Source: CAZEIW01 sp964512305
Lineage (GTDB): Bacteria; Pseudomonadota; Gammaproteobacteria; Burkholderiales; Burkholderiaceae_F
DNA: 30,824 nt
Direction of reading: 5' to 3'
NCBI GenBank assembly: GCA_964512305.1
Contig: CAZEIW010000185.1
Span: forward strand, 1-30,824
In this document: positions 6,478-16,231 of the stretch, piece by piece
Layout of the letters: each line of letters opens with the position of its first letter
How positions within the stretch are numbered: the stretch's first letter is position 1
Program-made: the position numbers and the translations under genes
Notes under the pieces: generated by a model
The model's input: only the letters and a program-made list of their open reading frames with translations
What the model was told of the DNA's origin: nothing
The model's database searches: none

Positions 6478-6937
6478 CCCTTCGCCGCCGCGCTGCGCCG
6501 ACGAAGCCGCGGCGGCACCCGCGCGCGACTACCGCTTCGTCTCGATGCCCAAGGGGCGCCCCTCGTACTGGATCCGCCGCGAATACTTCGCGCCGACCGG
6601 CGAGGACCTCGAGATCGTGATCGACGTCGATCGCGACGAGGCGCCCGCGCCCGAGCAGGAGGGCGCGGTCAACTGGGTCAAGCGGTCCTATCTGTTCGTC
6701 GCCGGCCTGGCGTTGCCGAGCCTGACCGCGGAGTACCGCCGCCTGATCGGACCGACGACGACGCGCCGCAACCTGGTCGAGGAGTTCTTCCTGGTCGGGA
6801 TCCGCGTACCGGCAGGGACGAGGCGCCCGCGCGAGATCGATCTCGCCTACCGCACGCGTACCGAGCGCGCCTATCACTTCACGATCACCCTGCGCGACCA
6901 CGAAGCCGTGCGGATCCGCACCGACAGGGACGCCTGA
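6464..6937 (+). CDS. Hypothetical protein, translationally coupled to the HD-GYP gene
   Basis: A 157-residue protein whose ATG at 6464 lies 14 nt inside the HD-GYP gene, suggesting translational coupling. After a low-complexity N-terminus the core (about residues 24-150) looks like a mostly beta-stranded soluble domain: YWIRREYFAPTGEDLEIVID, SYLFVAGLALPSL, EEFFLVGIRVPAG and YHFTITLRDHEAVRI. There is no signal peptide, membrane segment or motif I can name. A later start at ATG 6547 (MPKGRPSYW) is possible. The antisense strand is also open over 6434-6901 but its product is arginine-rich and lacks structure-like periodicity. The coupling implies a role alongside the phosphodiesterase. Confidence 0.65.
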   Translation: MYGADPSPPRCADEAAAAPARDYRFVSMPKGRPSYWIRREYFAPTGEDLEIVIDVDRDEAPAPEQEGAVNWVKRSYLFVAGLALPSLTAEYRRLIGPTTTRRNLVEEFFLVGIRVPAGTRRPREIDLAYRTRTERAYHFTITLRDHEAVRIRTDRDA

Positions 6938-6950
6938 CCGCGGTGCCCGA

Positions 6951-6969
6951 GACGGCGCCGGCCGCCGTC
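6951..6969. terminator. Short hairpin between convergent genes
   Basis: GACGGC (6951-6956) pairs with GCCGTC (6964-6969) around GCCGGCC, in the 30-nt gap between the convergent hypothetical gene and the pentapeptide-repeat gene, touching the stop codon of the latter. There is no T-run, so terminator function is uncertain. Confidence 0.3.
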
Positions 6970-7813
6970 AGGGCAGGCCGCGAGCGCCCTCGGTTCTCGC
7001 CGCGCCCAGGCCCCGCGCATTGCGCCAGAGCGAGCCGGAGAAGTCGGCTCCGGTCAGGTCGGCGCCCGAGAAATCCGTATCGATGAACTTCGCCTCGCGC
7101 GCGTCCGCCCCGCTCAGGTCGGCCCCGGTGAGCGTGGCGCCGCTGAAATCGGCGCCGAACAGGCGCGCGCGGCTCAGATTTGCGCGCGCCAGCAGCGCGA
7201 AGCTGAAATCGGCGCGCGAGAAATCGGCCCCGCTCAGGTCCGCGCCGCTCAGGTCGGCCGAGGTCATCACCGCGCGCATCAATCCCATCGACTGGTTCTT
7301 CATGTCGGCCGCGCCGTCCATCTTCGAGAGCCGCGCGCCCTGCAGGCGCGCGTGCCGCAGGTCGCCGATGAAGCGCGCCCCGGTGAGGTCGGCGTCGCGC
7401 AGGTCGGCATCGTGCAATTGCATCGAGAACATCACCGCGCCGCGCAGCCGCGCGCCGCGCAGCAGCGCGCGCTCGCCGAAGCTCACTGTCAGGTTGCAGC
7501 CCGACAGATCGGCTCCGGTCAGGTCGGCGTCGTTGAGCACCGCGGCGCCCAGATTGGCGCCCTTGAAGTCGACTCCGGCGAGCTTCAGGCCCGACAGGTT
7601 CTTCGCATAGAAATCGGCCGGCGCGTCCGGCCTGGCCTGCGCCAGTGCAGCCAGGACCTGATCGCGATCCATGCGTTCGTGACCCGCCCATTCCTCGGAT
7701 GCCGGCGGCTGCGTGGACATCTGGGCGCGCGCCGGCCACCACCCCAGATTCGCCACGGCGGCCCCGGCTGCAGCGCGCAGCAGCGCGCGCCGGGCCGACA
7801 TCGGATCGGCCAT
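6968..7813 (-). CDS. Exported pentapeptide-repeat protein
   Basis: A 281-residue protein read from ATG 7813, which has GGAGGGGAGA 4-5 nt upstream; the frame extends to 7855 but without a better site. Residues 1-31 form a signal sequence with a cationic start (SARRALLRAAAGAAVANLGW) ending in ARA. From about residue 75 the chain is built of A(D/N)LXX pentapeptides, for example ADLTGADLSGCNL, ADLSGADLSGADFSRADF and ADFSGATLTGADLSGAD. Such repeats fold as a right-handed quadrilateral beta-helix. The array is interrupted around residues 165-185 (KMDGAADMKNQSMGLM). Function is unknown. Unlike the cytoplasmic Qnr/MfpA DNA mimics, this one is predicted to be periplasmic. It diverges from the efflux operon that starts at 7942. 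Confidence 0.88.
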   Translation of the reverse strand: MADPMSARRALLRAAAGAAVANLGWWPARAQMSTQPPASEEWAGHERMDRDQVLAALAQARPDAPADFYAKNLSGLKLAGVDFKGANLGAAVLNDADLTGADLSGCNLTVSFGERALLRGARLRGAVMFSMQLHDADLRDADLTGARFIGDLRHARLQGARLSKMDGAADMKNQSMGLMRAVMTSADLSGADLSGADFSRADFSFALLARANLSRARLFGADFSGATLTGADLSGADAREAKFIDTDFSGADLTGADFSGSLWRNARGLGAARTEGARGLP

Positions 7814-7941
7814 GTCGTCTCCCCTCCACGCCGCAGGCGTGCGAAGCCGGATCAAGACCCATTATGGACCGCGGGACGCGCGGCCGGTGCGCTTGCCCTA
7901 GGTCAAGGCCGGCAGGCGCGGTCGCCGTACCTTGTCTGTCG

Positions 7942-9372
7942 ATGGCCTCGTCCGCTTGCCGCTTCCGGCACCGCAACGTGGCGGCAACCATGTGCGCGCT
8001 GCTCGCATGGTCGGCGCCGGTCCGGGCGTTCGATCGCGCCGATCCGTTCGCGGTCGACACGTCGACCGCGCGCTCGCCGGCAGCCGGGGTCGTGCCGTGC
8101 GTGCCGGACGCACTTCGTGCCGGCCCCTTGTCGCTGGCCGACGTCATCGGGCAGGCGCTGTGCAACAACCCGCAGACGCGCATCGCATGGATCAACGCTC
8201 GCGCGGCAGCGGCTCAACTCGGGATCGCGCTTGGCGGATACTGGCCGGCGGCAACGCTGACCGGCGATCTGGCGCGGGTCCGGTCCGGCGCGCAGGCGCC
8301 GGCGGGTGGCGACTTCACGCAGCGCGACGCGACCGTCGTCCTCGACTACCTGCTGTACGACTTCGGCGCTCGCGACGCGGCGCGGGACAATGCGCACGAG
8401 CTGCTGCTCGCGGCCAACGCGACCCAGTCGGCGCAGGTGCAGCTGGTGTTCCTCGCTGCCCTGCAGGCGTACTACCAGTGGTTCGCCACGCGCGCGGCGG
8501 CCGATGCCGCGCTGTCGAGCGAGCATTCGAGTCTCGAGAGCTTCAACGCCGCGCGCGCACGCTACCAGCTCGGGGCCGCAACGCCGGCCGACCGCCTTCA
8601 GGCCGAAACCGCCTACGAGCAGGCGGTCCTGAACCGCATCGCCGCCGACGGCAACGCGGCGGCCGCCGCCGGTGTGCTCGCGAATGCCATGGGGTTCGAT
8701 GCCCAGCGTCCGCTCGAGGTCGAGGCGCCCCAGGCGACGCCGCCGCCCGCGGACTTCGAGAGCAGGATCGACGACCTCGTCGCGCAGGCGCGCGCGAACC
8801 GGCCCGACCTCGCGGCAGCCGAGTCCCAGGTCCGCGCGGCGGCCGCCGGGGTCGACGCGGCGCGCGCCGCCGGCCTGCCCGCGGTCTCGGTCGGGGTTCA
8901 CCGCGCTTACTCGGCGACCGGGTCCGAACCCTCGAACGACAGCTGGACGCTCGGGATTTCGGTCACCGTGCCCCTGTTCACGGGCTTCGGCACGACCTAT
9001 CGGGTCCGGGCCGCGCAGGCGCAGCTGGAAAATCGGGCCGTGGAGCGCGACCAGGTGCAGCTGCAGGTCTCGCTCGACGTCTGGAAGGCCTATCAGGCGC
9101 TCAGGACCGATACCGAGGCGCTGCGCTCGAGCGCCGCGCTGCTCGCGAGCGCAAGCGAATCGGAGCGCGTCGCGCTCGGCCGCTACAAGGCCGGCGCCGG
9201 CAGCATCCTCGACCTGCTCAGCGCCCAGACGGCTCTGGCAAACGCGCGCCTGCAGGACATCCAGGCACGCTACAGCTGGTTCGTCGCCAAGGCGGCGCTC
9301 GCTCAGGCGGTTGGTCGGCTCGATCTGAACGCCATAAGCGCCGGCGCGGCGCCGGCACCGTCCCAACACTGA
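7942..9372 (+). CDS. TolC-family outer-membrane efflux protein
   Basis: A 476-residue outer-membrane factor. The N-terminus from ATG 7942 is a signal peptide (CALLAWSAPVRAFD, cleavage likely after VRA). Two repeated OEP units follow: the first includes LSLADVIGQALCNNPQTRIA and YLLYDFGARDAARDNAHELL, and the second LVAQARANRPDLAAAESQVR and VTVPLFTGFGTTYRVRAAQA. They form the trimeric beta-barrel and alpha-tunnel. The C-terminal GRYKAGAGSILDLLSAQTAL is a hallmark of the family. No clear ribosome site is visible at 7942 and the frame is open upstream to 7645, but those extra residues are not signal-like. It is the first gene of a four-gene operon with a MacA-like adaptor and MacB-like ABC exporter, so it probably provides their outer-membrane exit. 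Confidence 0.9.
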   Translation: MASSACRFRHRNVAATMCALLAWSAPVRAFDRADPFAVDTSTARSPAAGVVPCVPDALRAGPLSLADVIGQALCNNPQTRIAWINARAAAAQLGIALGGYWPAATLTGDLARVRSGAQAPAGGDFTQRDATVVLDYLLYDFGARDAARDNAHELLLAANATQSAQVQLVFLAALQAYYQWFATRAAADAALSSEHSSLESFNAARARYQLGAATPADRLQAETAYEQAVLNRIAADGNAAAAAGVLANAMGFDAQRPLEVEAPQATPPPADFESRIDDLVAQARANRPDLAAAESQVRAAAAGVDAARAAGLPAVSVGVHRAYSATGSEPSNDSWTLGISVTVPLFTGFGTTYRVRAAQAQLENRAVERDQVQLQVSLDVWKAYQALRTDTEALRSSAALLASASESERVALGRYKAGAGSILDLLSAQTALANARLQDIQARYSWFVAKAALAQAVGRLDLNAISAGAAPAPSQH

Positions 9373-9390
9373 AACGAAGCGTCATCCGTC

Positions 9391-10559
9391 ATGAATCTCC
9401 GGCCTCTTCTTCGCAGCCGCCTTGCATGGGCCCTGGCGACGGTCATCGTGCTCGCCGCCGCTGCGGCAGCGTGGCTCGCGATCAGCGAATCGACCGCCCC
9501 GCCGCCCTACCGCACGCAGCCGGTCGAACGCGGCCGCCTGACGCAGACCGTATCGGCCAACGGCACGCTCAACCCGGTCGTGCTGGTCAACGTCGGAACG
9601 CAGGTCTCCGGTACGGTGACAAGGCTGCGCGCCGACTTCAACGACCACGTCGAGCGCGGCCAGGTCCTGCTCGAGCTCGACCCTGCCCTGCTGAAGGCGC
9701 AGGTCCGGCAGAGCGAGGCCGCGGTCGCCGGCGCGCAGGCCGCGCTCGACCTGGCGCGCGCCAACGAAGCCCGCCAGCGCGGCCTGTTCGAGCAGGAGTA
9801 CATCTCGCGGCAGGACATCGACCAGGCCGAGCAGGCCCGAAAGTCGTCCGCCGCGCAACTCGACCTGGCGCTCGCGCAGCTGAGCCACGACCGGACCAAC
9901 CTCGCCTATACGGTGATCCGCTCGCCGGTTTCCGGCGTCGTTGTCGACCGCCAGGTCGACCTCGGGCAGACCGTTGCCGCCAGCTTCCAGACGCCGACCC
10001 TGTTTCGGATCGCGCAGGATCTGCGCAAGATGCTGATCGACGCCAGCCTGGCCGAGGCCGATGTCGGGCAGATCCGCGTCGGCCAGACCGCGCGCTTCGA
10101 CGTCGACGCGTTTCCGAACCGCTCGTTCCAGGGCAAGGTGCTGCAGATCCGGCTCAACCCGACCACGCAGCAGAACGTCGTGACCTACGACGTGGTCGTC
10201 GCCGTCGACAACCCGGACCAGATCCTGCTTCCGGGCATGACCGCCTACGTGAACTTCACGGTTGCCGAGCGCGCCGAGGCGATCAAGGTCCCGAACGCCG
10301 CGCTGCGCTTCAAGCCGCAGGATGCGCCGAACGCGGTCGACCGGCGCGGCGAGGCGCACGGCGCGGGCGTCGGCACCGTCTACCAGGCGCGGCAAAATGG
10401 GCTGGTGGCCGTCGCGGTGCGAACCGGCATCACCGACAACCGTTTCACCGAGGTGCTCGGCAGCGAGCTTGCCGCCGGGGACGCGGTCGTGGTCGAGGAC
10501 ACCCGCGTCGCGGCAGCCCCGGCTCCGGCGGGCGGCGCGCTGCGGCTGAGGATGTTCTG

Positions 10560-10560
<1 letters not shown>
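9391..10560 (+). CDS. MacA-like periplasmic adaptor (membrane fusion protein)
   Basis: A 389-residue HlyD/RND-type adaptor. One N-terminal membrane anchor (WALATVIVLAAAAAAWLAI, about residues 12-30) leads to a split lipoyl domain: VNVGTQVSGTVTRLRADFND before and TVIRSPVSGVVVDRQVDLGQ after the helical hairpin (about 95-165). Then come a beta-barrel and a membrane-proximal domain. It would bridge the inner-membrane ABC transporter and the outer-membrane factor. It begins 18 nt after the TolC-like gene and its stop overlaps the ATG of the ATPase gene (ATGA). A variable insert (QDAPNAVDRRGEAHGAG) lies near residue 310. The four-gene arrangement resembles macAB and other lipopeptide, macrolide or siderophore exporters; the cargo is not evident. 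Confidence 0.9.
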
Positions 10561-11278
<718 letters not shown>

Positions 11279-11282
<4 letters not shown>

Positions 11283-12511
11283 GCGGGCGCATGCTGGTCG
11301 CGATGCTGATCGAGGCGCTGCACGCGATGCGCGCCAACGCGCTGCGCACCTTCCTGACCATGCTCGGGATGATGATCGGGGTCGCCGCCGTCGTGCTGAT
11401 GACCTCGATCGGACAGGGCGCGCAGTTCCAGGTCGAGCAGCAGATCGCGACGATGGGCAGCCACATGTTCGTGATCCTCTCCGGGACGACGACTTCGGGC
11501 GGGCTTCGCACGGGAACCGGCTCCGCACCGACGCTCACGATGGGCGACGCGCAGGCGATCGCCGAGCTGCCTTCCATCGCCGCCGTCGCGCCCACCGCGC
11601 CGGGAACGGCGCAGATCGTCTACGGCCCGAACAACTGGAGCACAGCGGTGACCGGAACCACGCCGGACTATCTCCGGATCCGCGACTGGGACGTGGTCGC
11701 CGGCTTCCCGTTTTCCGACTCCGACGTGCGCTCGGCCACCCGCGTGGCGCTGCTGGGCGCGACCGTCGCCCAGAACCTGTTCGGCGACGAGGACCCGGTG
11801 GGCCGGACGATACGGATCCGTCAGAGCCCATTTATCGTCTCCGGCCTGCTCGCCCGCAAGGGGCAGACGCTGACGGGCCAGGACCAGGACGACACGGTGC
11901 TGATTCCGGTCACGACCGCCCAGCGCAAGCTGTTCGGCAGCCAGTTTCCCGGCAGCGTGCGGGCGATCGTCGCGCAGGCCACCGGCGAAGACGCGATGGA
12001 CACGGCGCAGTTGGAGATGCAGCTGCTGCTGCGCCAGCGCCATCACCTCGCCGCGCACGCGGACGACGATTTCAACATCCGCAACCTGACTGCGGTGGCC
12101 AACACCGCGGCCGAGGTCGGGCGCGTGATGACGCTGATGCTCGGCGCGATCGCGTCGGTGTCGCTGCTGGTCGGCGGGATCGGGATCATGAACATCATGC
12201 TGGTGTCGGTGACCGAGCGCACGCGCGAGATCGGCATCCGGGTCGCGATCGGCGCGCGCCAGCGCGACATCCTGATGCAGTTCCTGCTCGAGGCGATCAT
12301 CATCTCGATCGCCGGCTGCCTGGTCGGCATCGTGCTCGGCGTCGGCGGCGCGATGGCGGTCAACGGGCTGGCGCAGATGGCGGTGGTCGTGAGCGCCGGC
12401 GCCGCGCTCACCGCGTTCGCCGTCGCCGCAGGGGTCGGCGTGTTCTTCGGCTTCTATCCCGCCAACAAGGCGGCGCACCTGAAGCCGATCGAGGCCCTGC
12501 GGTACCAGTAG
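11279..12511 (+). CDS. MacB/FtsX-type ABC transporter permease
   Basis: A 410-residue inner-membrane protein. An N-terminal TM (LRTFLTMLGMMIGVAAVVLM, about 22-41) is followed by a large MacB_PCD periplasmic domain (about 45-270) and three C-terminal TMs (about 283-400) of the FtsX fold, with the conserved loop MLVSVTERTREIGIRVAIGA that couples to the ATPase. It completes a TolC-like/MacA-like/ATPase/permease tripartite exporter. The C-terminus AAHLKPIEALRYQ is typical of the family. Convergent with the CoA-transferase gene, with a 31-nt gap lacking a clear terminator. Confidence 0.92.
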
Positions 12512-12542
12512 CCGCCGCTGCCGTCGCGGGCGCCGCCCCTCG

Positions 12543-14558
12543 TCATTCGACGGCCTTCACCTCCAGCTCGCGCAGGTGCCAGCGCGCCTCCTCGGCGCTC
12601 TCATAGATGTGCGGCGCGAGATTGCGCCGCTTCAGCGCCTCGCCCAGCTTCATGCGCAGGAAGCCGCTGGTCGTGTAGCGCGTGACGCCCGAGTAGTACT
12701 GCCGCTCCAGGGCCTGCACCATCGCGGTGTACTCGTCGAGCACGTCGGGCGTCAGCGTGAACCCCTCGTAGTTGACCACCGCGAACACCCGATGCCCGAG
12801 CGGCGCGACGTGCGCCTCGGCCTCCGCCCGGATCGCCTCGACGTCGCGCGCCGTCCGGACGGGGAAATGCTCGAGGTTGACGAACAGCACGTTCTGCTGC
12901 GGGTCGTAGTGGAAACGCTGCGCCAGCGGCACCTCGAGCAGCGAGTCCCGCAGCGCCATCGGGCCCGGCGCGAAGATGCGCTCGTCCATCGCCCGCGGCG
13001 CGCCCCGCACGATCGGCGCGAACGCCATTTGCGCCAGGATGTCGCGCTCGAGGTCGACGCCGGGCGCGATCTCGACCAGCTCGAGGCCGTCCGCGCCGAG
13101 CTCGAACACGCAGCGCTCGGTCACGTACAGCACCGGCTGGCCGCGGCGGTGCGCGACCTTGCCGCTGAAGGTGCGGTGCTCGACCTCGGTCACGAACTTG
13201 CGGGACCCACCCTCCTCCGAGATGCGCAGGCGGCCGTCCTCGACCGCGACGGTCAGGCGGCCCGCGTTGAAGCTGCCGACGAACACGAGCTTCTTGGCGG
13301 ACTGGCTGATGTTGATGAAGCCGCCCGCTCCGGCGAGCTTGGGCCCGAACTTGCTGACGTTGACGTTGCCCTCGCGGTCGCACTGGGCGAGGCCGAGGAA
13401 CGCGAGATCGAGGCCGCCGCCGTCGTAGAAATCGAACTGCGAGGGTTGATCGATGATCGCCTGCGTGTTGGTCGCCGCGCCGAAATTCAGGCCGCCGGCC
13501 GGAATGCCGCCGATGACCCCGGGTTCGGCGGTCAGCGTGATCAGGTCGATGATGCGCTCCTCGGCGGCGACGTTCGCGATGCCCTCCGGCATCCCGATGC
13601 CGAGATTGACCACGCTGTTGGGCCTGAGCTCGAGCGCCGCGCGCCGGGCGATGATCTTGCGCTCGTCGAGCGCGATCGGATGGATCGCCGCCATCGGCAC
13701 GCGGATCTCGCCCGCGAATGCCGGGCTGTAGGGCTCGGCGAACGTCTGCCAGTGGTTTTCGGGGCGCGCGACCACCACGCAGTCGACCAGGATCCCCGGG
13801 ATCTTCACCTGGCGCGGATTGAGCGAGCCGCGCTCGGCGATGCGCTCGACCTGCACCATCACGACCCCGCCGCTGTTGCGCACCGCGGTCGCGATCGCGA
13901 GCGCCTCGAGGGTCAGCGCCTCCTTTTCCATCGTGACGTTGCCGTCCGGGTCGGCGGTCGTGCCGCGCACGATCCCGACGTCGATCGGGAACGCCTTGTA
14001 CAGCAGGTACTCGGAGCCGCCGATCGTGATCAGCTCGACCAGGTTCTCGGCGCTGCGCGAATTGAGCCTGCCGCCCCCGTAGCGCGGATCGACGAAAGTC
14101 CCGAGGCCGACCGAGGACAGATGCCCGGGCTTGCCCGCCGCGATGTCGCGGAACAGCTGCGAGATCACGCCTTGCGGCAGGTTGTAGGCCTCGATCAGGT
14201 TGCCGATTGCCAGCTTCTGCAGCTCCGGCACCAGGCCCCAGTGGCCCCCGATCACGCGCCGAACGAGGCCTTCGTGCCCGAAGTGGTTCAGGCCGCGGCG
14301 CTTTCCGTCTCCCTGCCCGGCCGCGTAGACCAGCGTCAGGTTGCGAGGCTTGCCGACCGACTGCAGGAACCGCTCCTCGGTCGACAGGTACAGCTCTTCC
14401 AGCGCCACCGCGATCTCCTCGGCGAAGCCGATGCCGACGAAGCCGCCGGTGGCCACGGTGTCGCCGTCGCGGATCAGGCGGACGGCATCGCGCGCCGAGA
14501 CGATCTTGCCGCCCGCGGCCGAGTGCAGTGCGCCCAGCAGTGGATGGGTACTGTGCAC
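12543..14558 (-). CDS. Acetate/acyl-CoA transferase (YdiF/Pct-like) with C-terminal extension
   Basis: A 671-residue family I CoA-transferase that would move CoA between acyl-CoA and a free acid such as acetate, propionate or acetoacetate. The alpha half opens with KIVSARDAVRLIRDGDTVAT and GGFVGIGFAEEI; the beta half contains VNLGIGMPEGIANVAAEE and the catalytic glutamate Glu345 in TAEPGVIGGIPAGG, matching the active Glu of E. coli YdiF. YdiF-like enzymes are about 520-530 residues; here about 140 residues follow (from about 530), starting with RIFAPGPMALRDSLLEVPLA and ending in AEEARWHLRELEVKAVE, which I cannot assign to a domain. GTG at 14558 has GGAGGAG 4-5 nt upstream. Its link to the phasin could be through acyl-CoA supply, but this is speculation. 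Confidence 0.9.
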   Translation of the reverse strand: MHSTHPLLGALHSAAGGKIVSARDAVRLIRDGDTVATGGFVGIGFAEEIAVALEELYLSTEERFLQSVGKPRNLTLVYAAGQGDGKRRGLNHFGHEGLVRRVIGGHWGLVPELQKLAIGNLIEAYNLPQGVISQLFRDIAAGKPGHLSSVGLGTFVDPRYGGGRLNSRSAENLVELITIGGSEYLLYKAFPIDVGIVRGTTADPDGNVTMEKEALTLEALAIATAVRNSGGVVMVQVERIAERGSLNPRQVKIPGILVDCVVVARPENHWQTFAEPYSPAFAGEIRVPMAAIHPIALDERKIIARRAALELRPNSVVNLGIGMPEGIANVAAEERIIDLITLTAEPGVIGGIPAGGLNFGAATNTQAIIDQPSQFDFYDGGGLDLAFLGLAQCDREGNVNVSKFGPKLAGAGGFINISQSAKKLVFVGSFNAGRLTVAVEDGRLRISEEGGSRKFVTEVEHRTFSGKVAHRRGQPVLYVTERCVFELGADGLELVEIAPGVDLERDILAQMAFAPIVRGAPRAMDERIFAPGPMALRDSLLEVPLAQRFHYDPQQNVLFVNLEHFPVRTARDVEAIRAEAEAHVAPLGHRVFAVVNYEGFTLTPDVLDEYTAMVQALERQYYSGVTRYTTSGFLRMKLGEALKRRNLAPHIYESAEEARWHLRELEVKAVE

Positions 14559-14588
14559 GCGTCTCCTCCGGTCGCAGACCCCTGTTGG

Positions 14589-14617
14589 CTTCTACCGGAT
14601 CGTAACCCGGGTGTCAC
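14589..14617 (-). promoter_or_regulatory. Possible promoter of the CoA-transferase gene
   Basis: On the minus strand GTGACA (14617-14612) and TAGAAG (14594-14589) are separated by 17 nt, about 30 nt upstream of the GTG. Both boxes deviate from consensus. The rest of the 252-nt divergent gap to 14811 holds no other gene or strong signal that I can see. Confidence 0.4.
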
Positions 14618-14810
14618 GGCGGCGGTCGCGCGCGGCGCGCGTGCGGCCATCTGCGATGTAGCCGATTGCTGCTGCGCACAACCGGATCCCGGATCGGCGC
14701 CTCGCATTTGCGCCGGAAAGTGCGAAGGACGATGATTCAGCCGTAGCACGAGGTCGGCGGGCGCGCGTGCCTGTTCGATCTCGCGCCGTTGGACATTCCT
14801 AGAGGCTCCC

Positions 14811-16214
14811 ATGACGCGGGACCCGATTTCGCGCCGATGGCACATCGTCCGGGTTGCGCTGGCGGGCTTGCTGCTCGTGCTGGCGGCCGCCGCGGTCGCC
14901 GGGGAGCGTCCGGTCGTCGTGCTTCACCTCGACGGCGTGATCAGCCCCGCGACCGCCGATTTCTTCCGTCGCGGCATGGAGCGCGCCCGCGAGCAGGATG
15001 CCGCGATGGTCGTGCTCGAGCTCGACACGCCGGGCGGCCTCGAGACCTCGATGCGCGAGATCATCAAGGACATCCTGAATTCCCCGATCCCGGTCGCGAC
15101 CTGGGTCGGCCCCTCGGGCGCGCGCGCGGCGAGCGCCGGCACCTACATCCTGTATGCGAGCCATGTCGCCGCGATGGCGCCGGCGTCCAATCTCGGCGCC
15201 GCGACCCCGGTCGCGATCGGCGGCGGCGGCGGCCCCGCAACCCCGGCGCCGCCGACCGACAGCGGCCGCCCCTCGGGCAAGAGCGAGGCCGAGCGCGCCA
15301 CGAGCACGGATGCGCCGCATGAAAAAGCGGTCAACGACTCCGCCGCGTACCTGCGCAGCCTCGCGCAGCTTCGCGGGCGCAATGCCGACTTCGCCGAGAA
15401 AGCCGTGCGCGAGGCGCGCAGCATGTCGGCCCAGGAGGCGCTGAGCGCGCACGTGATCGACCTGATCGCGCCGGACATCGACGAGCTGCTGAAGCGGGTC
15501 GACGGGCGAAAGGTCGCGCTGGGGTCGTCGACGGTCGAGCTGCAGACCGCCGGCGCGCCGCTGGTGCTGATCGAGCCCGGGTGGCGGACGAAGCTGCTGA
15601 CGGTGGTTTCGAACCCGATGGTCGCGGTGGTGCTGATGATGCTCGGCGTCTACGGGCTGTTCATCGAGATCATCCACCCGGGCGCCGCCGTTCCCGGAGT
15701 CGCCGGTTCGATCTGCCTGCTGCTGGCGCTGTACGCGTTCCACCTGCTGCCGGTCAACTGGGCCGGCGTCGGCCTGATCCTGCTCGGCGCGGCGATGATG
15801 ATCGCGGAGCTCTTCCTGCCGACCTTCGGCGTGATCGGCGTGGGCGGCATCATCGCGCTGATCGCCGGCACCCTGATGCTGGTCGACCCCGAGCTTCCGG
15901 GCTTCGGGGTTCCGCTCGCGTTCGTCACGGCGTTCGCGGCGCTCTCGGCGCTCGCGATCTTCGGCGCCGGCGGCTTCGCGCTGCGCGCAAGGCGACGTCC
16001 GATCGTCAGCGGCCGCGAAGCGCTCCTGGGCGCCGACGGTGTCGTCACGGTCAGCGCCATGGAAGAGACTTGGGCCCGCGTGCAGGGCGAGTCCTGGCGC
16101 GTCCGGTCGCCCCGGACGCTCTCGCCGGGACAACGCGTACGCGTGGTCGCCGTCGACGGACTGACGCTGCAAGTCGAACCGTCCGAGGCCGGCAAGCCCG
16201 CGGCCGACCACTGA
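14811..16214 (+). CDS. NfeD family membrane-bound serine protease (ClpP class)
   Basis: A 467-residue long-form NfeD. After a signal/TM (VALAGLLLVLAAAAVAG) comes a ClpP-like protease domain (about 33-230) with nucleophile Ser108 (RAASAGTY) and general-base Lys172 (HEKAVNDSA), the Ser-Lys dyad known for this family. Residues about 128-168 form an unusually long Gly/Pro/Ser-rich loop between the two. Four TMs follow (about 265-390), for example PMVAVVLMMLGVYGLFIEII and LILLGAAMMIAELFLPTFGV. The C-terminal OB-fold NfeD domain (about 400-460) includes GREALLGADGVV. It lies 17 nt before a slipin gene, the standard partnership; NfeD proteases of this kind cleave stomatin-like proteins. The ATG at 14811 has AGAGG 4-5 nt upstream. 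Confidence 0.92.
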   Translation: MTRDPISRRWHIVRVALAGLLLVLAAAAVAGERPVVVLHLDGVISPATADFFRRGMERAREQDAAMVVLELDTPGGLETSMREIIKDILNSPIPVATWVGPSGARAASAGTYILYASHVAAMAPASNLGAATPVAIGGGGGPATPAPPTDSGRPSGKSEAERATSTDAPHEKAVNDSAAYLRSLAQLRGRNADFAEKAVREARSMSAQEALSAHVIDLIAPDIDELLKRVDGRKVALGSSTVELQTAGAPLVLIEPGWRTKLLTVVSNPMVAVVLMMLGVYGLFIEIIHPGAAVPGVAGSICLLLALYAFHLLPVNWAGVGLILLGAAMMIAELFLPTFGVIGVGGIIALIAGTLMLVDPELPGFGVPLAFVTAFAALSALAIFGAGGFALRARRRPIVSGREALLGADGVVTVSAMEETWARVQGESWRVRSPRTLSPGQRVRVVAVDGLTLQVEPSEAGKPAADH

Positions 16215-16231
16215 GCGAGAGGACTTCCGCC

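Noticed and set aside
6434..6901. Antisense frame to the coupled hypothetical gene
   Set aside because: Shadow-like composition and no ribosome site; the plus frame has protein-like periodicity and operon coupling.
7932..10559. Very long plus frame that merges into the ABC ATPase gene
   Set aside because: Only the part from 10560 is the ATPase; the upstream part is an off-frame reading of the TolC and MacA-like genes.
12576..14735. 719-codon plus frame opposite the CoA-transferase
   Set aside because: Antisense shadow; the minus-strand product has an intact catalytic motif and a perfect ribosome site.
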